A stretch of 34,441 nt of DNA. It comes from CBINFS01 sp966250015 (lineage in GTDB: Bacteria; Bacteroidota; Rhodothermia; Rhodothermales; DASSAV01). The position numbers and the translations under genes are program-made. Shown piece by piece: positions 16,016-24,257 of this stretch. Position 1 is the stretch's first letter; each line of letters opens with the position of its first letter. The stretch is from assembly GCA_966250015.1 (NCBI GenBank), contig CBINFS010000040.1:1-34441 (forward strand), written 5' to 3'. The notes under the pieces are model-generated. The model made no database searches and had not been told where the DNA came from. It worked only from the letters and a program-made list of their open reading frames with translations.

Positions 16016-17206
16016 TTAGAGATCGCCATTTGGACCGTCGAGCATCAGCCTTGCGGTGACGGCATCGCAGAGCAGGACGCCGCGGTCGGTCAGGCGGATC
16101 GTATCGTTTCGAACGGGCTCAATATAGCCCTCCGATTCGAGCCAGGCCAGCTCGTCGACCTTCTCGAAAAGCAGGTCCACCCCGTACTCGGCTTCGAGGC
16201 GTTGCAGGTCGAGTCCGTCGCGCGTCCGCAGCCGGAGCATGATGTACTCGTTGGCCAGGGTGTCGAAGCTGAGCCGGTCGCGCATGTCGAGCGGTAGCTG
16301 CCGCTGCGCAATCAGCGCTTCGTACTGCCTCAGGTTCCGGACGTTCGCCCATCGCAACGCGCCGGGGCTGCGGAGGGAGCCCCGCCAGAACGAATGCGCC
16401 GATGGCCCGAATCCGAGGTAGTTCTTGTGCTCCCAGTACGACGCGTTGTGCACCGACCGGAAGCCCGGACGGGCGAAGTTCGACACCTCGTAGTGCTCGT
16501 ACCCGTTCTCCCGCAGGTAGTCCATCGTAAACTGGAAGCGCGACGCCATCGTGTCGTCGTCGAGCGGCACGACGAGGCCACGCTGCACCTGGTTGTGGAG
16601 CACGGTGCGCTCCTCGATCGTCAGGCTGTACGTCGAAAGGTGGGGCACTTCGAGCCGGATTGCCTTCTGAAGGTTGGCCGCCCAGTATTCTTCGGGCTGG
16701 TTGGGCAGGCCGAAAATCAGGTCGACGGTGAAGTTCTCGAAGCCTGCCTCACGTACCAGCGGGACGATCGCCTCGGCCTGCTCGGCCGTGTGGCTCCGGT
16801 TCATGAACGTCAGATCGTCCTGGAAAAAAGACTGGATGCCGACGCTGAGCCGGTCGATTCCGAGCGCACGGAGGCCGCGGAGGTAGTCGACGTCCACGTC
16901 CTCGGGATTCATCTCGAAGGTCGTCTCCTTCACCCTGGACGTGTCGAATCCCCGGTATATGGCTTCGAGGATGCGGGCGATCTCGTCTTCGTTGAGCTGC
17001 GACGGCGTACCTCCGCCAAAATAGATCGTGTCAACGGGCTCCTGCTTCCCGTACCGGTCCGCGTAAAACTCGATCTCCGCGATTAAAGCCTGGACGAACG
17101 ACGTGTGCGACTTGACCGTCGTCACGAAGTAAAAATCGCAGTAGATGCACCGTTGTGAGCAGAAGGGTATGTGGAGGTATATTCCGGCCACCGGTATTCG
17201 GGTCAA
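16016..17206 (-). CDS. hemW: HemW-type radical SAM protein
   Basis: The 396-residue protein opens with IYLHIPFCSQRCIYCDF, the CxxxCxxC (C16, C20, C23) radical SAM cluster motif with Phe rather than Cys after CD. That marks HemW, the heme chaperone, rather than HemN, the coproporphyrinogen oxidase. GGGTPSQL, an EMNPED block, LSVGIQSFFQ and GFGPSAHSF are also present, as is a C-terminal HemN_C domain ending in LTDRGVLLCDAV. The start is TTG at 17206, matching the family's N-terminal length; a GTG at 17191 is the alternative. Older annotations call it oxygen-independent coproporphyrinogen III oxidase. Confidence 0.9.
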   Translation of the reverse strand: MTRIPVAGIYLHIPFCSQRCIYCDFYFVTTVKSHTSFVQALIAEIEFYADRYGKQEPVDTIYFGGGTPSQLNEDEIARILEAIYRGFDTSRVKETTFEMNPEDVDVDYLRGLRALGIDRLSVGIQSFFQDDLTFMNRSHTAEQAEAIVPLVREAGFENFTVDLIFGLPNQPEEYWAANLQKAIRLEVPHLSTYSLTIEERTVLHNQVQRGLVVPLDDDTMASRFQFTMDYLRENGYEHYEVSNFARPGFRSVHNASYWEHKNYLGFGPSAHSFWRGSLRSPGALRWANVRNLRQYEALIAQRQLPLDMRDRLSFDTLANEYIMLRLRTRDGLDLQRLEAEYGVDLLFEKVDELAWLESEGYIEPVRNDTIRLTDRGVLLCDAVTARLMLDGPNGDL

Positions 17207-17270
17207 TCAGTTGAATATTCGTCTTGAAAGATCGTAGGTTTACCGTTGTTTACGGAGGTTCGTGTCGTAC

Positions 17271-17294
17271 CCGGCCAAAGCGGCCGGTCTTTTT
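17271..17294 (+). terminator. Terminator-like hairpin in the nurA leader
   Basis: CCGGCC (17271-17276), loop AAAGC, GGCCGG (17282-17287), then TCTTTTTTC. It looks like an intrinsic terminator reading on the plus strand and ends about 19 bp before the nurA start codon. The upstream gene is divergent, so no plus-strand transcript needs stopping here. It may be an attenuator or chance GC-rich pairing. Confidence 0.4.
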
Positions 17295-17312
17295 TCAGTT
17301 TCCCCCATCGCC

Positions 17313-18482
17313 ATGCTCGATCTCAGCCGTTTGCGCGAACAGTTTACGGATTTCAGCTCTTACCAGTCGCGTCATCAGGTGCTGAGCGCGGCGAAGCTGA
17401 AGCGTGCGATCGAGGCGTTGCAATCGTGCGAGAAGAGCTGGCAGGACTACCAGGGGACGCTCACGCTCGGCAAGCCCCGTCGCCTCGTGGCGGGGTTTCG
17501 CGAGTCGCCTGCCCACAGGGCGCCGTGTGGCGTCCGGCCGACGCCGGTAACCGTCGCCGCCACGGACGGCTCACAGATCTATCCCGACCGGAACATCGAG
17601 CCGACGTTTTACCTGCTCAACATCAGCCGCATCGCCTTCCAGTACGGGACCTTTGAACGGCCCATCATGGAATCGGTGCCGCAGTTACGGTACAGCACGA
17701 AGGACCTGGAAGATCACTTCGACGAGATCGTCGAGAGCGCCACGCGGGACGTGGTGTCGGCCATCCGGGACGAGTTCGAGCTGTCGGAGCTGCTGAGTGT
17801 GGCGCGAGCCGTACGGATTGACGGCCGGCCGATCGTCGCCATGGTCGACGGTACACTGATCCGGTGGATGGTGCGCGGCCTTCGAAACCCGGCCCTCGAA
17901 CAGCGCCTGATCGCCCGTTATGCCCGGTTGCTCGAGCAGTTCAGGGAGGAGGCCATCCCGCTCTGCTCGTACGTCAGCTTCCCCGGTGGTACCGAGGTCG
18001 TCAACCTCCTGCGCGTTGTGCTCGGTGAAGGAGACCCCGATACCGAGTCCGATCCCGAAACGTCGCTCGAAGGGTTGGTGGACCGGAAGATCTTCGAAAA
18101 GGTGCTCGGTCCTCGCGAGCGCTCGGCTGTGTTCGAGTCGGCCTCGCACATCCAGCGGGAGTACGAGTCGGCAGACCGGATTTGTTTCTTTTACGTAAAC
18201 GTGCCGTTGCCCGCCGGAGGGTGCGAGGTCGGAAGGGTCGAGATCCCGAACTGGGTGGCGCAGGACCCACAGACGCTCGACCTCGTCCATTCGGTGGTGA
18301 TGAGCGAGTGCGAAAAGGGGAACGGCTACCCCATGATTCTGTCCGAGGCACACGAAAAGGCCGTCGTCCGCAACCAGGAGAAGGATCTTTTTTACCACCT
18401 CGTCGAGAAGGAGATGCACACGGCGGGGGTGCCGTTCAGCGCCTCCCGCAAGTCCCTCTCAAAACGTCGCCCGAGCGTGTGA
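17313..18482 (+). CDS. nurA: NurA-domain nuclease
   Basis: NurA proteins are RNase H-fold, Mn-dependent 5'-3' nucleases that work with the HerA ATPase in DNA end processing. This 389-residue protein (ATG at 17313, MLDLSRLREQF) has the two metal-binding aspartates of the family: D85 in VAATDGSQIYPDR and D179 in VAMVDGTLIRW. A later block, RICFFYVNVPLPAGGCEVGRVEIPNW, and a C-terminal SEAHEKAVV complete the fold. A GTG at 17262 would add 17 residues, but the hairpin at 17271 falls inside that extension. The HAS-barrel-like gene follows after 25 bp; HerA itself is not in the window. Confidence 0.85.
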   Translation: MLDLSRLREQFTDFSSYQSRHQVLSAAKLKRAIEALQSCEKSWQDYQGTLTLGKPRRLVAGFRESPAHRAPCGVRPTPVTVAATDGSQIYPDRNIEPTFYLLNISRIAFQYGTFERPIMESVPQLRYSTKDLEDHFDEIVESATRDVVSAIRDEFELSELLSVARAVRIDGRPIVAMVDGTLIRWMVRGLRNPALEQRLIARYARLLEQFREEAIPLCSYVSFPGGTEVVNLLRVVLGEGDPDTESDPETSLEGLVDRKIFEKVLGPRERSAVFESASHIQREYESADRICFFYVNVPLPAGGCEVGRVEIPNWVAQDPQTLDLVHSVVMSECEKGNGYPMILSEAHEKAVVRNQEKDLFYHLVEKEMHTAGVPFSASRKSLSKRRPSV

Positions 18483-18507
18483 CTAACCCGCCATTCCATC
18501 CGTTGTC

Positions 18508-19104
18508 ATGAAGGAAAAGATCGCAGAAGTCGTCGAATCGAGCACGCGGGCCATCGTGGCCGAGGTGTATCCGGAGGCCGAGGCGCCCGCGTTCGGGTCG
18601 TGGGTGCACGTACCAAGCGCCGACGGATCCGCACTGTACGGGCTCGTCAGCCACATCGAGATCGGGAGCGTAGAGCCGTCGCGAAGGGCGGTTGCCTACG
18701 GGAAGACGCCCGACGAGCTTCGGAAGGAGATGCCTCACGTGCTCGAGCTGCTCCGCACCACATTCAGAGCGCAGATCCTGGCCTACAAGGATCCGAAATC
18801 CGGCAAGATTCGGCAGACGCTTCCCCCGCACCCGGCGGGCATCCACAGCTTCGTTTATCCGTGTGACGACGACCTCGTCCGCTCGCTCGGCGAGCCGTAC
18901 GACTTCCTGCGAACCCTTGCCCGTAATCCCGACCCGGCGGTGCCCGTGGACGACCTCCTCGTGGCGGTGCTACGGCAGATCCAGGCGGCGAACGGTGGTG
19001 CGGAGCTCGGAAACGAAGCACTCGTCGCGGCCGGACGCGTGCTTGCCCGGCTGCTCAACGAGGACCACGAACGCCTCCAGTCGATCCTGCGCCGTGCCGC
19101 GTGA
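18508..19104 (+). CDS. Stand-alone HAS-barrel-like protein, NurA neighbour
   Basis: The 198-residue protein begins (about 24-100) with a segment like the HAS barrel found at the N-terminus of HerA ATPases: FGSWVHVPSADGSALYGLVSHIEIG, then YGKTPDELRKEMPHVLELLRTTFRAQILAY. The rest is a helical domain with PPHPAGIHSFVYPCDDDLV and ends without any Walker motif. In HerA this barrel contacts NurA, so the gene probably makes an adaptor for the nurA product encoded 25 bp upstream. The ATPase would then have to be encoded elsewhere. The domain call rests on pattern recognition and could be wrong. Confidence 0.65.
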   Translation: MKEKIAEVVESSTRAIVAEVYPEAEAPAFGSWVHVPSADGSALYGLVSHIEIGSVEPSRRAVAYGKTPDELRKEMPHVLELLRTTFRAQILAYKDPKSGKIRQTLPPHPAGIHSFVYPCDDDLVRSLGEPYDFLRTLARNPDPAVPVDDLLVAVLRQIQAANGGAELGNEALVAAGRVLARLLNEDHERLQSILRRAA

Positions 19105-19109
19105 GCCTG

Positions 19110-19631
19110 TCAAAAAATGATGCCTATACGCAGCGGGATTGCAAGGTGGACGCTGTTCTCGCCGATGATGATCATCGGGTCGAGCTCGTAGAAGAAAGTC
19201 GTTTCGCGTAGGAGCTGCACCCTGCCGGCGCCGAAGTGGATCATGGGGCCGCTCACCGGGTCGTCGTCTTTCGACTCCATCGGTACGTAGGCGCCGAGGC
19301 CGGCGATGACGTACGTGGCACGGTCGGCTTCGTAGGGCAACGTGACGATGGCGGATACCTGCGGATCGAAGATCCAGTCGGCGTCGTCACGTCCCCCGAG
19401 GAAGAAGCCCGTGAAGCCCAGGTCGACGGCGAGGGAGAGGTCGGCGTTGACCGGAGCTGAAATGCGGCCGCGCATTCCAAAGCCGAGTCCGTCCGGCGTG
19501 CTGAGCATCGTGCCGAACCCCATCCCGAAGCGTGGACTCAGGTTCTGCGCGGATGCAGATTGAGTCCAGACCGCCGGGAGTGCAAGAAAGAGGAGAAGGA
19601 GGAGGGTGCTGAATCGTGCAGGTGTTTTCAT
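19110..19631 (-). CDS. Small outer-membrane beta-barrel-like protein
   Basis: The 173-residue product starts at ATG 19631 with a clean signal peptide (MKTPARFSTLLLLLFLAL, cleavage after ASA-Q). It is followed by alternating Gly/aromatic strands (GMRGRISAPVNADLSLAVDL, YVIAGLGAYVPME, VHLAIPLRIGIIF) that suggest a small beta-barrel inserted in the outer membrane. The protein ends in Phe, as outer-membrane barrels often do. No family was recognised. It converges with the HAS-barrel gene (5 bp between stops) and diverges from the acyl-CoA dehydrogenase gene with 120 bp between. Confidence 0.75.
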   Translation of the reverse strand: MKTPARFSTLLLLLFLALPAVWTQSASAQNLSPRFGMGFGTMLSTPDGLGFGMRGRISAPVNADLSLAVDLGFTGFFLGGRDDADWIFDPQVSAIVTLPYEADRATYVIAGLGAYVPMESKDDDPVSGPMIHFGAGRVQLLRETTFFYELDPMIIIGENSVHLAIPLRIGIIF

Positions 19632-19751
19632 GGTAAACAATATAGTCAGCAGGAACTGATAGAGACAGAACGAAACGTGGCCCTGCAACGGTTAGCCGCG
19701 TCACCGGCCACGCAGGTATCAAGGGGAAAGACCATCCGGAGGGGTGTCCAC

Positions 19752-20972
19752 ATGCCCGAAAACGAATCACGTTCCCGAAAGACCAGCCCGGACGTAGCCG
19801 ATAAACGGCCAGTGTCACCGGATTATTACCAGCTGGACGACCTTTTATCGGAGCAGGAGCGCACGGCGCGGGCGAGTGTCCGCGAGTTCGTCGAGCGCGA
19901 AGTGCTCCCGGTGATCGAGGAGCACGCGCAGGCGATGACGTTTCCGAAGCACCTGGTCCCCGAATTCGCCCGGTTGGGGCTCCTCGGGCCTACCATCCCG
20001 AAAGAATACGGCGGAGGCGGGCACAATTACACCACGTACGGCCTGATGATGCAGGAGGTCGAACGCGCCGACTCGGGCCTGCGGTCGTTCTGCTCGGTCC
20101 AGAGCTCGCTCGTGATGTACCCGATTTACCGGTACGGGAGCGAGGAGCAGAAGATGCGGTGGCTGCCCGCACTTGCCCGGGGCGAGGCGATCGGCTGCTT
20201 TGCCCTCACCGAGCCCGAGCACGGCTCGGATCCGGCAGCCCTCGAAACGCGCGCCGAACGCACGCGTGACGGCTACGTGCTGACGGGCCACAAACGCTGG
20301 AGCACCAACGCTTCCGAAGCGGACGTGGCGGTGATCTGGGCGAAGGACGATTCGGGCGTGATCGGTGGCTACCTCGTCGAGATGGATCGGAAAGGGGTGT
20401 CGGCGCCGAGGATCATGGATAAGTGGTCGCTTCGAGCGGCGATCACGTCGGAGATCATCCTGGATCGCGTCGAGATTCCGGCCACGAACCGCCTTCCGGA
20501 GGCAAACGGCCTGAAGGCGGCGCTTTCGTGCCTCACGCAAGCCCGATACGGCATCTCGTGGGGCGTCGTCGGTGCGGCGTGCGCGTGCTACGAGGCCGCG
20601 CTCGGGCTCGCCCTCTCGCGCCGGCAGTTCGGTCGACCCGTGGGCGGCTTCCAGCTCATCCAGGAACGCCTGGCCGACATGCTGACCGAAATCACGAAGG
20701 CGCAGCTCCTTGCCTGGCGCCTCGGCAGGCTCATGGACGCCGGTGTGGCGCGCCCACAGCAGGTCTCGATGGCCAAACGCAACAACTGCCGCATGGCCCT
20801 TGCCGTGGCCCGGTCAGCACGCCAGATCCTCGGAGCAAACGGCATCCTCGGTATGTACCCGGTGATGCGCCACCTCATGAACCTCGAATCCGTTGTCACC
20901 TACGAAGGGACCGACGAAGTGCATACCCTTATTTTGGGACAGGATATTACAGGACTGAACGCGTTTTCTTAA
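19752..20972 (+). CDS. gcdH: Acyl-CoA dehydrogenase, glutaryl-CoA dehydrogenase-like
   Basis: The flavoprotein oxidises and decarboxylates glutaryl-CoA to crotonyl-CoA in lysine and tryptophan breakdown, if the assignment holds. From ATG 19752 it has 406 residues. Features are the N-terminal helical domain, FCSVQSSLVMYPIYRYGSEEQK (typical of GCDH), CFALTEPEHGSDPAALETRA, the SCLTQARYGISWGV block, R-QFGRPVGGFQLIQERLADM, and the catalytic glutamate E385 in VVTYEGTDEVHTLILG. The frame is open to 19560, but that extension overlaps the divergent gene and is not conserved. It is an isolated gene, with no electron-transfer flavoprotein nearby. Confidence 0.88.
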   Translation: MPENESRSRKTSPDVADKRPVSPDYYQLDDLLSEQERTARASVREFVEREVLPVIEEHAQAMTFPKHLVPEFARLGLLGPTIPKEYGGGGHNYTTYGLMMQEVERADSGLRSFCSVQSSLVMYPIYRYGSEEQKMRWLPALARGEAIGCFALTEPEHGSDPAALETRAERTRDGYVLTGHKRWSTNASEADVAVIWAKDDSGVIGGYLVEMDRKGVSAPRIMDKWSLRAAITSEIILDRVEIPATNRLPEANGLKAALSCLTQARYGISWGVVGAACACYEAALGLALSRRQFGRPVGGFQLIQERLADMLTEITKAQLLAWRLGRLMDAGVARPQQVSMAKRNNCRMALAVARSARQILGANGILGMYPVMRHLMNLESVVTYEGTDEVHTLILGQDITGLNAFS

Positions 20973-21097
20973 GCGTACAATGGACCTTTTCTTTACATTT
21001 ACAGAAATCTGGTCCGTTGCTTTTCGGTGAACGGTGTAACCCGCCGTTCGCCGTACCGTAAAGACGACCATCTTACGGATAACCGGAGGTTTTCGAG

Positions 21098-21409
21098 ATG
21101 ACGCCTGTTTTGATCGTTGCGCTGGTTTTTACCTTCGTCATCATCGTGACGAGGATGGGGATGGAGCACGAAAAAGAGAAGATCAGGCTCAAGTCAGGGG
21201 TGGCAACGGACAAATCGCTGGGTATGAGCGAGCTACGCCAGCTGATCCGGGAAGCCGTAGAGGAAGCCAACGAGCCGCTCGTGGCCCGCGTCAAGGCGAT
21301 CGAAAGCGAGCTGGACCGCCTCAACGGCCATGCCCTTCCATCGCCGGATGCTCCAAAGCAGCTCAAGGAGAACACCGCGAGACACGAAGAGCAGGAACGA
21401 CCATTCTAA
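21098..21409 (+). CDS. Small one-TM protein, trio member A
   Basis: This 103-residue protein has one N-terminal membrane helix (about 3-19), a short basic cytosolic linker, and a probable amphipathic/coiled-coil segment at 44-76 (LRQLIREAVEEANEPLVARV, then IESELDRL). A charged tail follows. The layout resembles PspB-type phage-shock proteins, but no family match is claimed. It is the first of three neighbouring related genes and has the strongest ribosome binding site of the trio: GGAGG at 21085-21089, 8 bp before the ATG. The stop is 16 bp before member B. Confidence 0.75.
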   Translation: MTPVLIVALVFTFVIIVTRMGMEHEKEKIRLKSGVATDKSLGMSELRQLIREAVEEANEPLVARVKAIESELDRLNGHALPSPDAPKQLKENTARHEEQERPF

Positions 21410-21425
21410 TTACAGGTGAGCCGAC

Positions 21426-21773
21426 ATGCCGTTCGAGATAATGGTCATCATCATCGTGGCCATCGTGGCCGGGACGCTCGGGGGGATCTCCAAGCAGTTC
21501 CTTGCCTATCTACAAAACCGCCAGTCGTCCGGGCGTGGAGAATCGACCCTCACGACCAGCGGGCTGCAAAAGATTGTGCAGGAGTCCGTCGAGAGAGCGA
21601 ATCAACCGTTGCTGGAAAAGATCGAGCGGCTTGAAAAACGGCTAAACGCGGCGGAGTCGCGGCGCCTTCCGGCGCACGAAGAAACCGAGCGGACCGACCT
21701 GCTGGACCGCGGCCTCCTGGCCTCTTCAGACGAGCCCGAGCCGGCTCCTCGCTCCACCCGCACCAGAGCATGA
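21426..21773 (+). CDS. Small one-TM protein, trio member B
   Basis: The 115-residue protein has a membrane helix at about 5-22, a linker, then the core also seen in its neighbours: LQKIVQESVERANQPLLEKI followed by ERLEKRLNAAE (46-77). The tail is charged and probably disordered. Sharing with member A includes the A-N-x-P-L pattern at the same spacing from the hydrophobic helix. Likely origin is tandem duplication. Function unknown; the topology suggests a cytosolic coiled coil held at the inner membrane. 33 bp separate it from member C. Confidence 0.75.
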   Translation: MPFEIMVIIIVAIVAGTLGGISKQFLAYLQNRQSSGRGESTLTTSGLQKIVQESVERANQPLLEKIERLEKRLNAAESRRLPAHEETERTDLLDRGLLASSDEPEPAPRSTRTRA

Positions 21774-21806
21774 ACCCCACGAACTAGCTCTTTCCAGGAA
21801 GACGTC

Positions 21807-22148
21807 ATGGGCGAAGGTGAACTGATCATAGCGCTGGTTTCGATCATCTCGGTGTTCGTGTTGATGCCCGCCACGATACTCTTCGGCATCCTCAAGATTC
21901 AGCAGCATCGGACCTCGATGAAGGCGTCGAAGAGTGTCGGGATCAAGGAGCTAGAGTCGGCGATGGAAGTCGCCATGGTTCGGGCGACGCTGCCGCTTCA
22001 GGAACGCCTCGACCGTCTCGAAGAACAGCTCAACCGCATCGAAGGCTCGGCGCAATCCCTCCTCGACGTCGAATGGGCCAGGGAAGAAGCGTCCGGATCC
22101 ACCGAAAAGACCCTCGGCCGCACCAAAGGCCGCCCGAGCGGTCGCTAG
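21807..22148 (+). CDS. Small one-TM protein, trio member C
   Basis: The 113-residue protein has a membrane helix at about 6-29 (IIALVSIISVFVLMPATILF). A cytosolic core follows: KELESAMEVAMVRATLPLQERL, then DRLEEQLNRIEG (47-78). The core matches members A and B at the A-[NT]-x-P-L site and in the following heptad-like E-x-x-L. The tail is basic (GRTKGRPSGR), unlike the other two. An AGGAAG sequence lies just before the ATG. It is the last of the trio; the next gene has its own leader with an inverted repeat. Confidence 0.73.
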   Translation: MGEGELIIALVSIISVFVLMPATILFGILKIQQHRTSMKASKSVGIKELESAMEVAMVRATLPLQERLDRLEEQLNRIEGSAQSLLDVEWAREEASGSTEKTLGRTKGRPSGR

Positions 22149-22181
22149 CATTTCTATTTGTGAGGGACTGCCGTATACTCA

Positions 22182-22221
22182 CTTATTAGCTTAACACGTA
22201 CTGGTAAGCTGTACAAATAAG
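22182..22221. promoter_or_regulatory. Nested inverted repeat upstream of the SMP-30-like gene
   Basis: CTTATT-AGCTTA, then an 11-base loop, TAAGCT, a GTACA bulge and AATAAG can pair. The AT-rich block lies 19 bp upstream of the gene start. It may be an operator or leader structure; no known regulator site is recognised. Confidence 0.35.
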
Positions 22222-22239
22222 CTCCCCTTCACGTATACC

Positions 22240-23244
22240 ATGAAACGATTGCCGATCCTGATCGCATTTCTGTTTGTTCTGAGTTTACTCGTACATCCTG
22301 TCACGGCGCAGAGGACGGTTGGAAGCTTTGAGCGCGTCGATCCCCGGTTCGACGAGCTGGTGCCGGCGGATGCGAAACTGGAAGTGCTCGCCGAAGGATT
22401 TGAATGGACCGAAGGGCCGGTCTGGTCGAAGTCCGAGGGCTACCTGCTCTTTTCGGACATTCCGCGAAATACAATCTATCGGTGGGACGAGGAAAATGGC
22501 CTTCGCGTCTACATTCGTCCGGCCGGGTATTCCGGTGCGGAGCCGCCCGGCTTCGAGCTTGGCACGAACGGGCTACTGTTCGATGCGGAGGGAAGGCTCG
22601 TTGCCTGTGACCACGGCAACCGGCAAATCGTGCGATTCGACACGACCAACTTTACTCGAACCACCCTCGCCGATCGTTACGAGGGTAAACGCCTGAACAG
22701 CCCGAACGACGCCGTCTTTCGGTCGAACGGCGACCTGTACTTTACCGACCCGCCATACGGGCTTAGGGGTCTGAACGACAGCCCGCTCAAGGAACTGCCA
22801 TACAACGGGGTTTACCGGCTTTCGGCCGACGGTGAGCTCACCCTGCTCACCGACGAGCTGAGCTTCCCGAACGGCATCGCCTTTTCGCCGGACGAGAAAA
22901 CCCTGTACGTGGCGAACTCGGATCCGAACCGCGCGATCTGGATGGCTTACGACGTTAACGACGACGGGACGATCAGCAACGGGCGCGTTTTCTTCGACGC
23001 CACGCCGTGGGTGAAGGCCGGGCGGCGGGGTGCGCCGGACGGCATGAAGGTAGACCGGTCGGGCAACCTGTTTGCAACCGGTCCGGGCGGGCTGGTCGTG
23101 TTGAGCCCCGACGGTACGCACCTCGGAACGATCGTGACCGGGCAGGCCACGTCCAACTGCGCCTTCGGCGACGACGGCTCGACACTCTACATCACCGCCG
23201 ACAACCTCCTGCTGCGCGTCCGGCTGAATACGCGGGGATTCTGA
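22240..23244 (+). CDS. Secreted SMP-30/gluconolactonase-like protein
   Basis: The 334-residue protein has a signal peptide (cleavage near VTA-Q, residue 23), so it is exported. The six-bladed beta-propeller of the SMP-30/gluconolactonase/LRE family follows. Visible are the metal-ligand glutamate E58 in TEGPVW, SDIPRNTIYRW, NSPNDAVFRSNGDLYFTDPPYG, LSFPNGIAFSPDEKTLYVANS and APDGMKVDRSGNLFATGPGG. Such enzymes hydrolyse sugar lactones with a divalent metal, though many are unassigned. The reading frame ends 4 bp before the end of the convergent nucleotidyltransferase gene. Confidence 0.88.
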   Translation: MKRLPILIAFLFVLSLLVHPVTAQRTVGSFERVDPRFDELVPADAKLEVLAEGFEWTEGPVWSKSEGYLLFSDIPRNTIYRWDEENGLRVYIRPAGYSGAEPPGFELGTNGLLFDAEGRLVACDHGNRQIVRFDTTNFTRTTLADRYEGKRLNSPNDAVFRSNGDLYFTDPPYGLRGLNDSPLKELPYNGVYRLSADGELTLLTDELSFPNGIAFSPDEKTLYVANSDPNRAIWMAYDVNDDGTISNGRVFFDATPWVKAGRRGAPDGMKVDRSGNLFATGPGGLVVLSPDGTHLGTIVTGQATSNCAFGDDGSTLYITADNLLLRVRLNTRGF

Positions 23245-23248
23245 TCCG

Positions 23249-24082
23249 TCACGATTCCCGGTCAGCTTCGGGGCCGTCCACCTTGATCGCTTCGGTCCAG
23301 CCCACCAGCTCCCTTGCCGTGAGGTTGCTGGGAGGGAGCAGGCGGGCGTCCGTAAAGCCTTCTTCTTCCACGTCGGTCAGATACTGGGCGCGCGAGAGCA
23401 GCGTACCGTAACAGACCGGATCGGTGGGCGCCGTTGTCTCCACCTCTTCTTGCAGGCGCCCGATCAGGGCGGCCATGATCTCTTCCGGAATGAGCGAACG
23501 CCGGCTCGGATAAACGAAGCCGAAAAGGACCAGGTGAGTGAGCAGGATGCGCCAGTGCGGCCCGAAGCGCTCGACCAGGTAGTCCCAGTCGATCCGGTCC
23601 GCGGATTTCAGCAGGATGTGGATCACGTCGGCCCCGTCGAACCGTTCACGCTCCATGATGAACGCTTTGGACCAGATGATCTCTTCGGGAGAGCACAGAT
23701 GGGCATCCATGTCGAGCACCTGGCTTGGCACCGCGCGCTCGAACCACGCGTCGTCGACGATGCAGATGCCGTTCCCCGACCGGTAGATCAGGTCCACGGC
23801 GTCGTCACCCTCATATGCCTTGGCGAGCCAGTGTGCAAACGCCTTATCGACTTTATACCCCGCGCCCCGCAGCGCTTCGATGGCCCGGTCGACGTCTTCT
23901 TCCCTCAGGAATAGGTCGAAATCCTTCGTGTGACGGACTATCCCGGTATACACCGCATAGGCGTAGGCGCCGCCGACGAGGAAGGGGACATCATTTTCAC
24001 GAAGCACCGTCATCGTACGGCGGTAAAACGTAAGGGTCTCCGGTGGAACCGAGAGGGGGCTCGAAGGCGTGGATTTGTCCAT
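23249..24082 (-). CDS. Pol-beta-fold nucleotidyltransferase
   Basis: The 277-residue protein has the nucleotidyltransferase core: FLVGGAYAYAVYTG (GG motif), KDFDLFL with D54 and D56, and a third acidic residue D97 in DAVDLIYRS. These bind the metals and the incoming nucleotide. C-terminal helices follow, with IIWSKAFIMERERFDGADVIHIL resembling AbiEii/AbiGii-type and related housekeeping nucleotidyltransferases. No antitoxin gene adjoins it, so a toxin role is not supported. It is divergent from the metallophosphoesterase gene across 175 bp, a pairing that may be functional. Confidence 0.8.
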   Translation of the reverse strand: MDKSTPSSPLSVPPETLTFYRRTMTVLRENDVPFLVGGAYAYAVYTGIVRHTKDFDLFLREEDVDRAIEALRGAGYKVDKAFAHWLAKAYEGDDAVDLIYRSGNGICIVDDAWFERAVPSQVLDMDAHLCSPEEIIWSKAFIMERERFDGADVIHILLKSADRIDWDYLVERFGPHWRILLTHLVLFGFVYPSRRSLIPEEIMAALIGRLQEEVETTAPTDPVCYGTLLSRAQYLTDVEEEGFTDARLLPPSNLTARELVGWTEAIKVDGPEADRES

Positions 24083-24257
24083 AGGGGAACGTTTTGATCG
24101 AGAAGCGGCGTGGCGTTGAAAAACAGCTTCGCGCCGGTTGTCAAGGTTGTTGCAGGATGGGCGTTGACTGGACCGGTTCGGAGCGTGATCTTGCTACGAA
24201 AACTGTTGCAGAAGCTAATAGGTCCCTGATAATCAAACTGTTACGAAGGAGGATGCA

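Noticed and set aside
20988..21055. Imperfect pairing GGACC...GGTCC and GAACGG...CCGTTC before trio member A
   Set aside because: Stems are short or interrupted and no T run follows, so neither a terminator nor a riboswitch can be supported.
23249..24082. Nucleotidyltransferase as an AbiE-type toxin
   Set aside because: There is no AbiEi-like antitoxin gene beside it; the neighbours are a secreted lactonase-like protein and a phosphoesterase.
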